DNA of 64,000 nt from Stenotrophomonas sp. NA06056. GTDB taxonomy: Bacteria; Pseudomonadota; Gammaproteobacteria; Xanthomonadales; Xanthomonadaceae. The stretch is from assembly GCF_013364355.1 (NCBI RefSeq), contig NZ_CP054931.1:1488001-1552000 (forward strand). Reading direction: 5' to 3'. Shown piece by piece: positions 37,801 through 46,298 of the stretch. Made by a program: the position numbers and the translations under genes. Position 1 is the stretch's first letter. Each line of letters begins with the position of its first letter. Under the pieces are notes generated by a model. That model did not search any database. It was not told the DNA's origin and saw only the letters and a program-made list of their open reading frames with translations.

Positions 37801-38020
37801 GATCGATACCGGTCAGCTGCTGCTCGATCACCTGGGTGACCGACTTCTCCGTGGTGTCCGCGCTCGCGCCCGGGTAGGTGGCCGAGACGGTCACCTGCGG
37901 CGGGGCGATGTTGGGGTAGGACTCGACGCCGAGGTTGAGGATCGCGATCACGCCGCTGAGCGAGATCAGGATCGCCACCACCCAGGCGAAGACTGGATGT
38001 TCGATGAAAAATTTAGGCAT
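34847..38020 (-). CDS. RND multidrug efflux transporter, HAE1 family
   Basis: This encodes a 1057-residue AcrB/MexB-type inner-membrane proton-drug antiporter. The family start 'MPKFFIEHPVFAWVVAILI', the transmembrane proton relay in 'GIVVDDAIVVIENVERI' (adjacent aspartates) and the C-terminal 'GLITVIGLAAKNAILIVEFA' segment (relay Lys in 'AKNAI') are visible. Twelve helices and two large periplasmic loops are expected. It follows the membrane-fusion gene by 14 bases. S. maltophilia has several such pumps (Sme systems). Which one this is cannot be settled from the sequence; the local tetR plus two-gene layout without an outer-membrane factor suits SmeGH- or SmeMN-like pumps. Confidence 0.94.
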   Translation of the reverse strand: MPKFFIEHPVFAWVVAILISLSGVIAILNLGVESYPNIAPPQVTVSATYPGASADTTEKSVTQVIEQQLTGIDHLLYFSSSSASNGRASITLTFETGTDPDIAQVQVQNKVSLATPRLPSEVTQQGVVVAKANAGFLMVVALQSDTPAINRDALNDIVGSRVLDQVSRIPGVGSTQQFGSEYAMNIWLNPEKMQGYGLSASQVLAAVRAQNVQFAAGALGSDPSPEGQHFTATVSAEGRFSSPQEFENIILRANADGSRVLLKDIARVAFGANNYGFDTQYNGKPTGAFAIQLLPGANALNVAEAVRGKMDELQPSFPSGVTWFSPYDSTTFVKISIQEVVKTLFEAVLLVFLVMLIFLQNFRATLIPTLVIPVALLGTFLGMWMIGFTINQLTLFAMVLAIGIVVDDAIVVIENVERIMTEEGLAPKPATQKAMTQITGAVVAITVVLAAVFIPSALQGGAAGEIYKQFALTIAISMAFSAFLALGFTPALCATFLKPTHNDNPNIVYRTFNKYYDKISHTYVGHITSAVRHAPRWMILFVVLTALCGFLFTRMPGSFLPEEDQGYALAIVQLPPGSTKSQTNEAFAQMRGILEKQDGYEGMLQVAGFSFVGSGENVGMGFIRLKPWEERKFTAPEFIQNMNGAFYGIKEAQIFVVNLPTVQGLGQFGGFDMWLQDRSGAGYEQLTQARNILLGQAAQKPDHLVGVRPNGLENAPQLQLHVDRVQAQSMGMSVSDVYSTIQLMLAPVYVNDFFYEGRIKRVTMQADGPYRTGQESLKSFYSPSSLTTNADGTSAMIPLNTVVKSEWVSAPPSLSRYNGYSAINIVGSQAPGTSSGEAMQTMEGIVNDDLPAGFGYDWSGMSYQEILAGNAATLLLVLSIVVVFLCLAALYESWSIPVAVLLVVPLGVLGALALSMMRGLPNDLFFKIGLITVIGLAAKNAILIVEFAVEQRAAGKTLRDATIEAARLRFRPILMTSFAFIMGVIPMAISSGAGANSRHAIGTGVIGGMLFATLLGLLMIPVFFVVVRRMLGDKLDEPSKEFMERQRDADAAHRPDR

Positions 38021-38034
38021 GACGGAAGGTCCCG

Positions 38035-39300
38035 TTACTGCTTGTTCGATTCGGTGGCGGCCGGCTCGGCCTTGTCGGCCTGGTCAGCCTTGGCCGGTGC
38101 CTTGGCGTCGGCCGGAGCCGTGGCAGCCGCGCCCGGGGCAGCAGCGCCGGCGGCAGGCTTGCCGTTGGCGTCCTGGCCCGGGGTCCACGGCTTGGCCGTG
38201 GCCGGCGTACCTTCCTTGACCTTCTGTACGCCGGCGACGACCACCTTGTCACCAGCGGCCAGGCCTTCGCTGACCAGCCAGTTGCCGTTCTGCGCGCCGT
38301 CGGTCTTGACGTTCTTGCGTACGACCTTGCCGTCGGCGCCCACCACCATCACATAGCCGCCGGTGGTATCGCGCAGCAGCGCCTGCTGCGGCACCAGGTA
38401 GGCGTTGTTGCGCTCGCCCAGGTTGGCCTGGAAGCTGACGAAGGCGCCCGGCAGCAGGATCTTCTGCGGGTTCGGCAGTACCGCACGCAGCGACACCGCG
38501 CCGGTAGCCGGGTCGACCGTGGTCGAGGAGAAGTCCAGCGTGCCCGGCTCGCTGTAGGTGCTGCCGTCGGCCAGCTTGACGTTGACCGTCGCCTTGCCGT
38601 CGCCGGACAGGGCCAGGGTGCCCTTGGCCTGCTGCGCACGCAGCTGGGTCAGTTCATCCACGCTCAGCGAGAAGTTCACGTACAGCGGATCGAGCTGGTC
38701 CACGGTGGTCAGCAGGGTCACATCACCCTGGCCGACCAGCGCGCCTTCGGTCACCTGCTGCTTGTTGGCCACGCCACTGATCGGGGCAGTGACGCTGGTG
38801 TAGCCCAGGCTGATGCGGCTGCTGGTCACCGAGGCTTCGGCCTGCTTGACCGCGGCCAGCGCGGTGCGCTCGGCCGACTCGGCGTTGTCCAGGTCGGCCT
38901 TCGATACGAACTTCTGCGGTGCCAGCGAACGGGCGCGGTCAGCGGCGACCTTGGCGTTGGCGTAGGTCGCGCGGGCCGACGCCAGCTGGGCTTCGGAGGC
39001 ACTGAGCGAGGCACGCAGCGGCGCCGGATCGATCAGGAACAGGGTCTGGCCCTGCTTGACCTCGCTGCCTTCCTGATAGACGCGCTTGAGCAGCACGCCG
39101 GGTACGCGGGCGCGCACATCGGCGCTGCGGAACGGCGACAGGCGACCGACCAGCTCGCGCTGCAGCGGCAGGGTCTGCGGCTTGGCGTCGATCACGCCCA
39201 CCTCCGGCGGTGGGGGCGTCGGCTGTTCCGGCTTCTTGCAGGCCGCTACGGCGACAGCGACGGCGCACGTCAAGGCAAGGGTGCGGAGTGGGGCGGTCAT
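38035..39300 (-). CDS. RND efflux membrane fusion lipoprotein
   Basis: This encodes a 421-residue periplasmic adaptor. The signal ends in lipobox VAAC, with lipidated C21. The order is beta-barrel and lipoyl half ('VRARVPGVLLKRVYQEGSEVKQGQTLFLI'), a helical hairpin ('ASEAQLASARATYANAKVAADR...'), the second lipoyl half ('YTSVTAPISGVANKQQVTEG') and a barrel. It ends with a long Ala/Pro/Lys-rich disordered tail of about 55 residues. The start overlaps the TetR stop by one base, and the transporter gene follows after 14 bases. The pump has no dedicated outer-membrane factor here, so a TolC-like protein from elsewhere is probably recruited. Confidence 0.93.
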   Translation of the reverse strand: MTAPLRTLALTCAVAVAVAACKKPEQPTPPPPEVGVIDAKPQTLPLQRELVGRLSPFRSADVRARVPGVLLKRVYQEGSEVKQGQTLFLIDPAPLRASLSASEAQLASARATYANAKVAADRARSLAPQKFVSKADLDNAESAERTALAAVKQAEASVTSSRISLGYTSVTAPISGVANKQQVTEGALVGQGDVTLLTTVDQLDPLYVNFSLSVDELTQLRAQQAKGTLALSGDGKATVNVKLADGSTYSEPGTLDFSSTTVDPATGAVSLRAVLPNPQKILLPGAFVSFQANLGERNNAYLVPQQALLRDTTGGYVMVVGADGKVVRKNVKTDGAQNGNWLVSEGLAAGDKVVVAGVQKVKEGTPATAKPWTPGQDANGKPAAGAAAPGAAATAPADAKAPAKADQADKAEPAATESNKQ

Positions 39301-39956
39301 CAGGAGGAACTCCGGGGTTGGTTTGAAGGCGGGGCCGGCGAAGGCTGCGGCGCGAATGCGCGCAGGAAGCCATCGACGGAGAACTCTGCCCAGCGCCGAC
39401 GCAACGCTGCGTCATCACGATGGGGGGTATGGAAGCGCTGTTTGTCGAAATCCTGACCGGCGATCATGCTCAGCAGCAGTTCGGCCATGAAGTGCGGGTC
39501 GTCATGCCGCAGCAGACCGCGACTGCAAACGGTTTCAATCCATTCAGCAAGATGAAGCGTCAACGCACCGGCGCCATGCCGGTACAGCGTACGCGCCTCT
39601 TCGGGAAACTGTGCAGCATCGGCGGCGATCAGGCGGCAGGCCTGGCCGACGTGGGGCTGGTTGAAGTGCTCCAGGAAGTCGGTGGCGAACTGCAGCAGGC
39701 TGCCACGCAGGTCGTCACCGCGGAGTGCACGCAGCATGGCGCCGGTCGCGTGACCGACGTGGCGCTGCATCACCCGCCGCAGCAGGGCCTGCTTGTTGCC
39801 GTAGCGCGAGTACAGGGTCTGCTTGGAACAGCCAGCATGCTGGGCGACCGCGTCCATGCTCATCTGCATGCCCTGCTGGGCGAGCAGCTCGCGCACGGCA
39901 TCGAACACGCGCTCATCACGCGCATCGAGGGCGACAGGAAGGTAGGCCGGATTCAC
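39300..39956 (-). CDS. TetR-family repressor of the efflux operon
   Basis: This encodes a 218-residue TetR/AcrR regulator. The DNA-binding helix-turn-helix is 'LLAQQGMQMSMDAVAQHAGCSKQTLYSRYGNKQALLRRV'. The GTG at 39956 is used because the product starts 'VNPAYLPVALDARDERVF'; the frame extends 52 codons upstream without a likely start. It is the first gene of tetR-MFP-RND and its stop overlaps the MFP start (TGATG), unlike the common divergent layout. It would repress its own operon, with a candidate operator at 39961-39976. The inducer is unknown. Confidence 0.9.
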   Translation of the reverse strand: MNPAYLPVALDARDERVFDAVRELLAQQGMQMSMDAVAQHAGCSKQTLYSRYGNKQALLRRVMQRHVGHATGAMLRALRGDDLRGSLLQFATDFLEHFNQPHVGQACRLIAADAAQFPEEARTLYRHGAGALTLHLAEWIETVCSRGLLRHDDPHFMAELLLSMIAGQDFDKQRFHTPHRDDAALRRRWAEFSVDGFLRAFAPQPSPAPPSNQPRSSS

Positions 39957-39960
39957 GCGG

Positions 39961-39976
39961 TGGACTATACCGTCCA
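39961..39976 (-). promoter_or_regulatory. candidate TetR operator/-10 region of the efflux operon
   Basis: TGGAC and GTCCA are 5-bp inverted arms around a 6-base centre, and they overlap a minus-strand -10 TATAGT (39964-39969) just upstream of the TetR GTG. The arms are short and the -35 is weak (TTCCAC at 17 bases), so this is a proposal only. Confidence 0.35.
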
Positions 39977-40164
39977 GTTCAGGATTGTGGAATCGCGCCG
40001 ATGTTGCCGCATGTGTCTTCCGGTAACACGTTTTGCCGATCCTGTCGGCAACGCTGTGCGACCTCGATGCCCATACCGGTGCGAACTGAATAGGGCATCT
40101 AAACCGCAGCAAACCCGAATGTGGTTATTCCGTCCTGCAGCAAGGCCTTTTCGTGCGGTAGGGC

Positions 40165-40170
40165 TACAAT
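40165..40170 (+). promoter_or_regulatory. candidate -10 box for glutamate dehydrogenase gene
   Basis: TACAAT lies 36 bases upstream of the ATG of the glutamate dehydrogenase gene. No good -35 hexamer is at the standard distance. Confidence 0.3.
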
Positions 40171-40206
40171 TTCATTTTCCCAACTGAGCAAGCGCGCCGC
40201 TCTGCC

Positions 40207-43200
40207 ATGAAACCGCAAAAAACCGCAGCCAAGACCGTGAAAAACAAAAGCAAACCAGTTGAGTCGGAGGTCGCAGTGACCGCTGGTTTCTCCCTGGAGC
40301 CGGTGTACACGGCCTTGCGCAAGCGTTACCCCGCGGCCGCTCAGGCCGAGGCAGTGGCATTTGCCTCCAGCTTCTACAAGCGCATGGAGGCCGACGAGTT
40401 CCCCCATCACAGTGCTGAGGAATGGGCTGCGCTTGCCGCCGAAACGCTGGAATTCGCCCGCGCCCGCAAGGCCGGCAAGGCCAACGTCCGCGTGTTCAAC
40501 CCGACGGTGAAGGCAAACGGTTGGGAGTCGCCGCACACCGTGCTGCAGATCATCAACGACGACATGCCGTTCCTGGTCGACACCGTGACCATGTCGTTGG
40601 CCGAGCACGGCGTTGGCGTGCATGTACTGGGCCATCCGGTGCTGCAGTTCACCCGTGACAAGGCCGGCAAGTTGACCAAGGTCGGCGAGGGTGCGCTGGA
40701 GTCGGTGATGCTGCTGGAGATCGACCGCCAGCCGGCCGAAGCCATGGCCGCCATCGAGCAGGCCATCAACAAGGCGCTGGATGAAGTGCGTGCGATCGTG
40801 CGCGACTGGCAGCCGATGAAGGACAAGGCGCTGGCGCTGGCCGACGACCTTGGCAGCCGCCAGCTGCCGGTCGACGACGCGTCGCGCAAGGAAGCACAGG
40901 AGTTCCTGCGCTGGGCCGCCGACAACCACTTCACCTTCTTCGGCTACCGCGAGTACCGCGTCGAGAAGCAGGGCAAGGAAGACGTGCTGGCGCCGTTGAA
41001 CGACACCGGCCTGGGCCTGATGCGCGGCAAGGACAAGTCCGCCGCCCGTCCGGTCAAGACCCTGGCCGCGCAGGGCCTGAACACCACGTCCGGTTTGAAG
41101 GACGCGCTGATCCTGACCAAGACCAATGCCCGTTCGCGCGTGCATCGCGCCGGTTACATGGACTACATCGGCGTGCTGGAATTCGACGCCAAGGGCAAGA
41201 TCATCGGCGAGCAGCGCTTCCTCGGCCTGTTCACCTCCAGCGCCTACAACCGTCGCCCGTGGGAAATCCCGCTGGTGCGCCAGCGCCACGAGCACGTGAT
41301 GAAGCAGTCGGGCCTGGCTCCGGCCAGCCACAGTGGCAAGGCCCTGCGCCACATCCTGGAAACCCTGCCGCGCGAAGAACTGTTCCAGTCCAGCGAGGAC
41401 GAACTGTTCCGCACCGCGATGGGCGTGCTGGGCCTGCAGGAGCGCGTGCGCAGCCGCCTGTTCCTGCGCCGCGACAAGTACAGCCGTTTCATCTCCGCGC
41501 TGGTCTACCTGCCGCGCGAGCGCTTCAACACCGATGTGCGCCTGCGCATCGAAGCGATGCTGAAGGACGCGCTGCACGGTGAGTACGTCGACAGCTCGGT
41601 GGTGCTGGGCGAGTCGCCGCTGGCCCAGGTGCACCTGATCGTGCGCCCGAAGCCGGGTGAGATGCTCGACGTCGATACCGCCGAACTGGAGCAGAAGCTG
41701 GCCCAGGTGCTGCGCAACTGGCAGGACGATCTGCGCGAAGCGCTGGTCACCCGCCACGGCGAGACCGAAGGCCTGCGCATCGCCGCCCGTATCGGCAAGG
41801 CGCTGCCGGCCGGCTACATCGAAGACAACAGCACCGCTGTTGCCGCCAACGATGTCAGCCAGCTCGACGCCCTGACCGGCCCGGACGACCTGCGCCTGAG
41901 CCTGCAGGCCGTGCCGCGCGAAAGCGGCGATGGCCTGCGCCTGAAACTGTATCGCCAGCTGGACGACATTCCGCTGTCGGACGCGCTGCCGATGATGGAA
42001 AACATGGGCCTGCGCGTGATCGCCGAGCGTCCGTACCGCCTGTCGGTCGACAACGCCCCGGTGTACGTGCAGGACTTCGAGGTCGAGTCGACCGCCGGCG
42101 CGATCGATGCCGCCAGTGTCGATGAAGCCTTCGGCGAGACCTTCGCCCGCGTCTGGCACGGCGATGCCGAGAACGACGGCTTCAATCGCCTGGTGCTGGC
42201 TGCCGGCCTGCACTGGCGCCAGGTCGCCATGCTGCGTGGCTACTGCAAGTACCTGCTGCAGACCGGCGTGCCGTTCTCGCAGGCCTATGTGGAAGGCACC
42301 TTCGCCCGTTACCCGCTGCTGGCCCGCCTGCTGGTCGAGCTGTTCGAAGCCCGCTTCGATCCGGCCACCGGCCACGAAGGCAAGGAGGACATCGCGGCCG
42401 GCCAGGCCCAGCTGAAGGCGCACTTCGATGTGCTGGCTGCCGGCGACGACGCCACCCTGAAGGTGCTCAAGACCGTGGTCGACGCCCGCAAGGGTGACCG
42501 CGACGCGCAGATGCAGGCCGCGCGCGATGCGCTGCTGAAGCTGATGGACCGCGTGTCGAGCCTGGACGAGGACCGCATCCTGCGCTCGTTCATGGGCGTG
42601 ATCGACGCGACCCTGCGTACCAGCTACTACCAGACCGATGCCAACGGCCAGCACGGCCATGTCATCAGCTTCAAGTTCGATTCGGCGCTGGTGCCGGACC
42701 TGCCGAAGCCGCGCCCGTACCGCGAGATCTTCGTCTACGGCCCGCGCGTGGAAGGTACCCACCTGCGCTTCGGCGCGGTCGCCCGTGGTGGCCTGCGCTG
42801 GTCGGATCGTCGCGAAGACTTCCGTACCGAGGTGCTGGGCCTGGTCAAGGCGCAGATGGTCAAGAACACCGTCATCGTGCCGGTCGGCGCGAAGGGCGGC
42901 TTCTTCGCCAAGACCCCGCCGGTGAATGGTGACCGCGACGCGATCTTCGCCAACGGCGTGGCCTGCTACAAGCTGTTCATCCAGGGCCTGTTGGACATCA
43001 CCGACAACATCGTCAACAACAAGATCGTGCCGCCGGTGGATGTCGTGCGCCACGACATGGACGATCCGTACCTGGTGGTGGCCGCTGACAAGGGCACCGC
43101 GACCTTCTCCGACATCGCCAACGGCCTGGCCATCGCGCACGGCTTCTGGATGGGGGATGCGTTCGCCTCCGGTGGCTCGGTCGGTTACGACCACAAGGGC

Positions 43201-45183
43201 ATGGGCATCACCGCACGCGGTGCGTGGGAGTCGGTCAAGCGCCACTTCCGTGCGCTGGGCCGTGACAGCCAGACCCAGGACTTCACTGCGGTCGGCGTCG
43301 GCGACATGTCCGGCGACGTGTTCGGCAACGGCATGCTGCTGTCGCGCCACATCCGCCTGGTGGCCGCGTTCGACCACCGCCACATCTTCCTGGACCCGAA
43401 CCCGGATGCGGCCACCACGTTCGTCGAACGTGAGCGCCTGTTCACCGTGCCGCGTTCGAGCTGGGCGGACTACGATGCCAAGCTGATCAGCAAGGGCGGC
43501 GGCATCTTCCCGCGCACCCTGAAGTCGATCGAGATCACCCCGCAGGTGCGTGAAGCGCTGGGCCTGGACGAGAACGTCAAGGCGCTGTCGCCGAACGACC
43601 TGATGAGCGCGATCCTGAAGGCACCGGTCGACCTGCTGTGGAACGGCGGCATCGGTACCTACGTCAAGGCCGCCAGCGAGCAGCACAGCGATGTCGGCGA
43701 CCGCGCCAACAACGCGCTGCGCGTGAACGGTGGCGAGCTGCGCTGCAAGGTGGTGGGCGAGGGCGGCAACCTGGGCATGACCCAGCTGGGCCGCATCGAA
43801 GCTGCCCAGGCCGGTGTGCTGCTCAACACCGACTTCATCGACAACTCGGCCGGTGTCGATACCTCCGACCATGAAGTCAACATCAAGATCCTGCTCAACG
43901 ACGTGGTGCGGGCCAAGAAGCTGACCGTCGAGCAGCGCAACAAGCTGCTGGCGTCGATGACCGACGAAGTCGCCGCGCTGGTGCTCAATGACAACTACCG
44001 CCAGAACCAGGCCTTGAGCCTGATGGAGCGGATGGCAGTCAAGCGCCTGGGTTCCAAGCAGCACTTCATCCGTACCCTGGAACAGCAGGGCCTGCTTGAT
44101 CGCCAGATCGAGTTCCTGCCGTCCGATGCCGAGCTGTCCCAGCGCAAGGCGCGTGGCCAGGGCCTGACCCGTCCGGAACTGTCGGTGCTGCTGTCCTATT
44201 CCAAGCTGGTGGCGTTCGCCCAGCTGCTGGATTCGGACATCCCGGAAGATCCGTACCTGTCCAAGGAACTGCAGCGCTACTTCCCGACCCCGCTGCAGAA
44301 GAAGTACGCCGACGCGATGGAGCGTCACCGCCTGAAGCGCGAAATCATCGCCACGGCCGTGACCAACCAGACCATCAACCGCATGGGCGCCACGTTCCTG
44401 ATGCGCATGCAGGAAGACACCGGCCGCACCATTGCCGAGGTCGCCAAGGCCTACACCATCAGCCGTGAAACGCTGGATGCACGCGCGCTGTGGGCGCAGA
44501 TCGATGCCCTCGACGGCACTCTGCCGGAGTCGGTGCAGATCGATGCACTGGAAGTGATCTGGAAGCTGCAGCGTTCGTTCGTGCGCTGGCTGCTGTCCCG
44601 CCCGGGCCCGATGCCGGGCATCACCGAGGCGGTCAACCGTTACCAGGGACCGTTCAACGACATCCGTGTTGCTTCGGGTGTGCTGCCGGATTCGCAGCGT
44701 CCGACCTACGAAGCCCTGGTGGCCGAGTGGAAGGAAAAGGGCCTGCCGTCGGCACTGGCACAGCAGCTGGCCGAACTGCACTTCCTGGAGCCGGCGTTCG
44801 ACATCATCGAACTGGCCCGCACCCGCAAGCTGAAGCCGGTGGACGTCTCCAAGATCCACTTCCGCCTGGGCGACGCGCTGCAGCTGCCGTGGCTGTTCGA
44901 GCAGATCGACGCGCTGGAGGTCAACGGGCGCTGGCACGCGGTGGCACGTGGCGTGCTGCGCGACGAACTGGCGGCACACCACCGCAGCCTGGCTGGCCAG
45001 GTGCTGGCCACCAAGGGCAGCACCGCTGAAGCCAAGGTGGCTGCATGGATCGGTCGTGATGACAGCAGCCTGCGCTTCACCCTGGCGATGCTGGCAGAAC
45101 TGGCCGAGCAGAAGACCCTGGACTACCCGACCGTTTCGGTCGCAGTCCAGCGCCTGGGTCAGCTTGCTGCCCACGGCGCGTAA
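40207..45183 (+). CDS. gdhB: NAD-specific glutamate dehydrogenase, large (GDH-180 type)
   Basis: This encodes a 1658-residue catabolic glutamate dehydrogenase of the very large class, which makes 2-oxoglutarate and ammonium using NAD+. The long N-terminal half holds ACT-like regulatory modules. The catalytic region includes 'VARGGLRWSDRREDFRTEVLGLVKAQMVKNTVIVPVGAKGGF' (catalytic Lys of the K-T-V stretch) and 'GVGDMSGDVFGNGM'. The very long C-terminal extension is family-typical. It stands alone between divergent tetR and nadK and ends in a strong terminator. An antisense open frame of similar length is a GC artefact. Its product feeds the TCA genes elsewhere in this window. Confidence 0.96.
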   Translation: MKPQKTAAKTVKNKSKPVESEVAVTAGFSLEPVYTALRKRYPAAAQAEAVAFASSFYKRMEADEFPHHSAEEWAALAAETLEFARARKAGKANVRVFNPTVKANGWESPHTVLQIINDDMPFLVDTVTMSLAEHGVGVHVLGHPVLQFTRDKAGKLTKVGEGALESVMLLEIDRQPAEAMAAIEQAINKALDEVRAIVRDWQPMKDKALALADDLGSRQLPVDDASRKEAQEFLRWAADNHFTFFGYREYRVEKQGKEDVLAPLNDTGLGLMRGKDKSAARPVKTLAAQGLNTTSGLKDALILTKTNARSRVHRAGYMDYIGVLEFDAKGKIIGEQRFLGLFTSSAYNRRPWEIPLVRQRHEHVMKQSGLAPASHSGKALRHILETLPREELFQSSEDELFRTAMGVLGLQERVRSRLFLRRDKYSRFISALVYLPRERFNTDVRLRIEAMLKDALHGEYVDSSVVLGESPLAQVHLIVRPKPGEMLDVDTAELEQKLAQVLRNWQDDLREALVTRHGETEGLRIAARIGKALPAGYIEDNSTAVAANDVSQLDALTGPDDLRLSLQAVPRESGDGLRLKLYRQLDDIPLSDALPMMENMGLRVIAERPYRLSVDNAPVYVQDFEVESTAGAIDAASVDEAFGETFARVWHGDAENDGFNRLVLAAGLHWRQVAMLRGYCKYLLQTGVPFSQAYVEGTFARYPLLARLLVELFEARFDPATGHEGKEDIAAGQAQLKAHFDVLAAGDDATLKVLKTVVDARKGDRDAQMQAARDALLKLMDRVSSLDEDRILRSFMGVIDATLRTSYYQTDANGQHGHVISFKFDSALVPDLPKPRPYREIFVYGPRVEGTHLRFGAVARGGLRWSDRREDFRTEVLGLVKAQMVKNTVIVPVGAKGGFFAKTPPVNGDRDAIFANGVACYKLFIQGLLDITDNIVNNKIVPPVDVVRHDMDDPYLVVAADKGTATFSDIANGLAIAHGFWMGDAFASGGSVGYDHKGMGITARGAWESVKRHFRALGRDSQTQDFTAVGVGDMSGDVFGNGMLLSRHIRLVAAFDHRHIFLDPNPDAATTFVERERLFTVPRSSWADYDAKLISKGGGIFPRTLKSIEITPQVREALGLDENVKALSPNDLMSAILKAPVDLLWNGGIGTYVKAASEQHSDVGDRANNALRVNGGELRCKVVGEGGNLGMTQLGRIEAAQAGVLLNTDFIDNSAGVDTSDHEVNIKILLNDVVRAKKLTVEQRNKLLASMTDEVAALVLNDNYRQNQALSLMERMAVKRLGSKQHFIRTLEQQGLLDRQIEFLPSDAELSQRKARGQGLTRPELSVLLSYSKLVAFAQLLDSDIPEDPYLSKELQRYFPTPLQKKYADAMERHRLKREIIATAVTNQTINRMGATFLMRMQEDTGRTIAEVAKAYTISRETLDARALWAQIDALDGTLPESVQIDALEVIWKLQRSFVRWLLSRPGPMPGITEAVNRYQGPFNDIRVASGVLPDSQRPTYEALVAEWKEKGLPSALAQQLAELHFLEPAFDIIELARTRKLKPVDVSKIHFRLGDALQLPWLFEQIDALEVNGRWHAVARGVLRDELAAHHRSLAGQVLATKGSTAEAKVAAWIGRDDSSLRFTLAMLAELAEQKTLDYPTVSVAVQRLGQLAAHGA

Positions 45184-45188
45184 CTGAA

Positions 45189-45211
45189 GTAGTGCCAGGC
45201 CACGCCTGGCA
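45189..45211 (+). repeat. SMAG-type repeat, single unit
   Basis: GTAGTGCCAGGCCACGCCTGGCA starts six bases after the glutamate dehydrogenase stop and precedes its terminator. Confidence 0.75.
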
Positions 45212-45222
45212 TGCGTGAACCG

Positions 45223-45250
45223 GAACGGCCCCGCGAAAGCGGGGCCGTTC
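45223..45250 (+). terminator. rho-independent terminator after glutamate dehydrogenase gene
   Basis: A perfect 12-bp stem (GAACGGCCCCGC / GCGGGGCCGTTC) with a GAAA tetraloop is followed by TGTTTCTG. It is a strong plus-strand terminator. Confidence 0.88.
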
Positions 45251-45310
45251 TGTTTCTGCCCTTGACCTTTGCGACCACCTGACCCGACGCCGGCCGTTAA
45301 CCTGCCAGGT

Positions 45311-45412
45311 GGATGACCGGCATATCCGCCGGGACCGTGAGCGCCATGGATGGCGCGATCGAGCCCCCAGGGACGGGTTTACGGCGTGTCCCGGCGGATA
45401 TGCCGGTCATCC
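45311..45412. repeat. nested palindromic repeat, copy 2
   Basis: The outer arms (45311-45334 and 45389-45412) are a perfect 24-bp inverted repeat. Within lies a small palindrome (45341-45356, GCGCCAT / ATGGCGC) and a core at 45362-45387 that matches the core of the 12403-12506 copy in inverse orientation at 25 of 26 bases. The outer arms of the copies differ, while the core is conserved. It lies upstream of the NAD kinase gene. Confidence 0.78.
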
Positions 45413-45478
45413 GCCACGCGGGGTCCATCCCCCGGCGCTCGGTTATGCTCTCCACCAAGCCTTCCCTCGGATCCACCG

Positions 45479-46252
45479 ATGAGCGACACCCCCCGCATCG
45501 CTTTCCTCGCCAGCACCACCGAACCTGCGCAGATGGCCCGCGCAGCGATGGTCTCGCGCTATGGCGACCACGCGCCGGATCAGGCCGAGGTGCTGTGCCC
45601 GCTCGGTGGCGATGGCTTCATGCTGCAGACCCTGCATCGTCACGGACACCTGGGCAAGCCGGTATTCGGAATGAAGCTGGGGACGGTGGGTTTCCTGATG
45701 AACCAGTATCGCGGCGACGACGACGTGCATGCGCGTATCGCCCGCGCCGAGCCGGCCCACCTGCGTCCGCTGGAAATGATGGCGCTGACCGAATCGGGCA
45801 CGACCACCGGATCGCTGGCCTACAACGATGTCTCGCTGTTGCGCCAGACCCGGCAGGCGGCGCATATCGGCATCGATCTCAATGGCCAGGAACGGGTGGG
45901 CGAGCTGATCGGCGATGGTGTGCTGGTGGCCACGCCGGCCGGAAGCACCGCCTACAACTACTCCGCGCATGGGCCGGTGCTGCCACTGGGCTCGCACACC
46001 ATCGCCCTGACGCCACTGGCCCCGTATCGCCCGCGACGCTGGCGCGGCGCCATCCTCAAGGCTGATACCGAAGTGCGCTTCCGCGTGCTTGATCCCTACA
46101 AGCGTCCGGTCAGCGTCACCGCCGATTCGCACGAGACCCGCGATGTGGTCGAAGTGACGATCCGCGAATCGCGCGAGCACCGGGTGACCCTGCTGTTCGA
46201 CCCGGAGCACAACCTGGAAGACCGGATCCTGAGCGAACAGTTCGTTTTTTGA
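45479..46252 (+). CDS. nadK: NAD kinase
   Basis: This encodes a 257-residue ATP-NAD kinase that makes NADP+. The G-G-D-G motif is in '[10 protein letters not shown]'. 'GTVGFLMN', 'AYNDVSLLR' (the usual N-E/D motif) and '[15 protein letters not shown]' complete the NAD site. The ATG at 45479 is preferred; the open frame extends 43 codons upstream through a repeat element and lacks a credible ribosome site. The enzyme is shorter than E. coli NadK (292) at the N-terminus, as in other xanthomonads. The downstream 5'-nucleotidase gene is 46 bases away, making a small nucleotide-cofactor cluster. Confidence 0.93.
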   Translation: MSDTPRIAFLASTTEPAQMARAAMVSRYGDHAPDQAEVLCPLGGDGFMLQTLHRHGHLGKPVFGMKLGTVGFLMNQYRGDDDVHARIARAEPAHLRPLEMMALTESGTTTGSLAYNDVSLLRQTRQAAHIGIDLNGQERVGELIGDGVLVATPAGSTAYNYSAHGPVLPLGSHTIALTPLAPYRPRRWRGAILKADTEVRFRVLDPYKRPVSVTADSHETRDVVEVTIRESREHRVTLLFDPEHNLEDRILSEQFVF

Positions 46253-46298
46253 CGACAATAGGCGGCCGGCACTGCCGACCGCTTGAAGGACCCCACCG

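Noticed and set aside
40099..45174. A 1691-residue antisense open frame opposite the glutamate dehydrogenase gene.
   Set aside because: It mirrors the GC-rich codon pattern of the sense gene, its protein is low-complexity (His/Gln/Val/Gly-rich) with no domain, and the sense strand encodes a clear 1658-residue enzyme.
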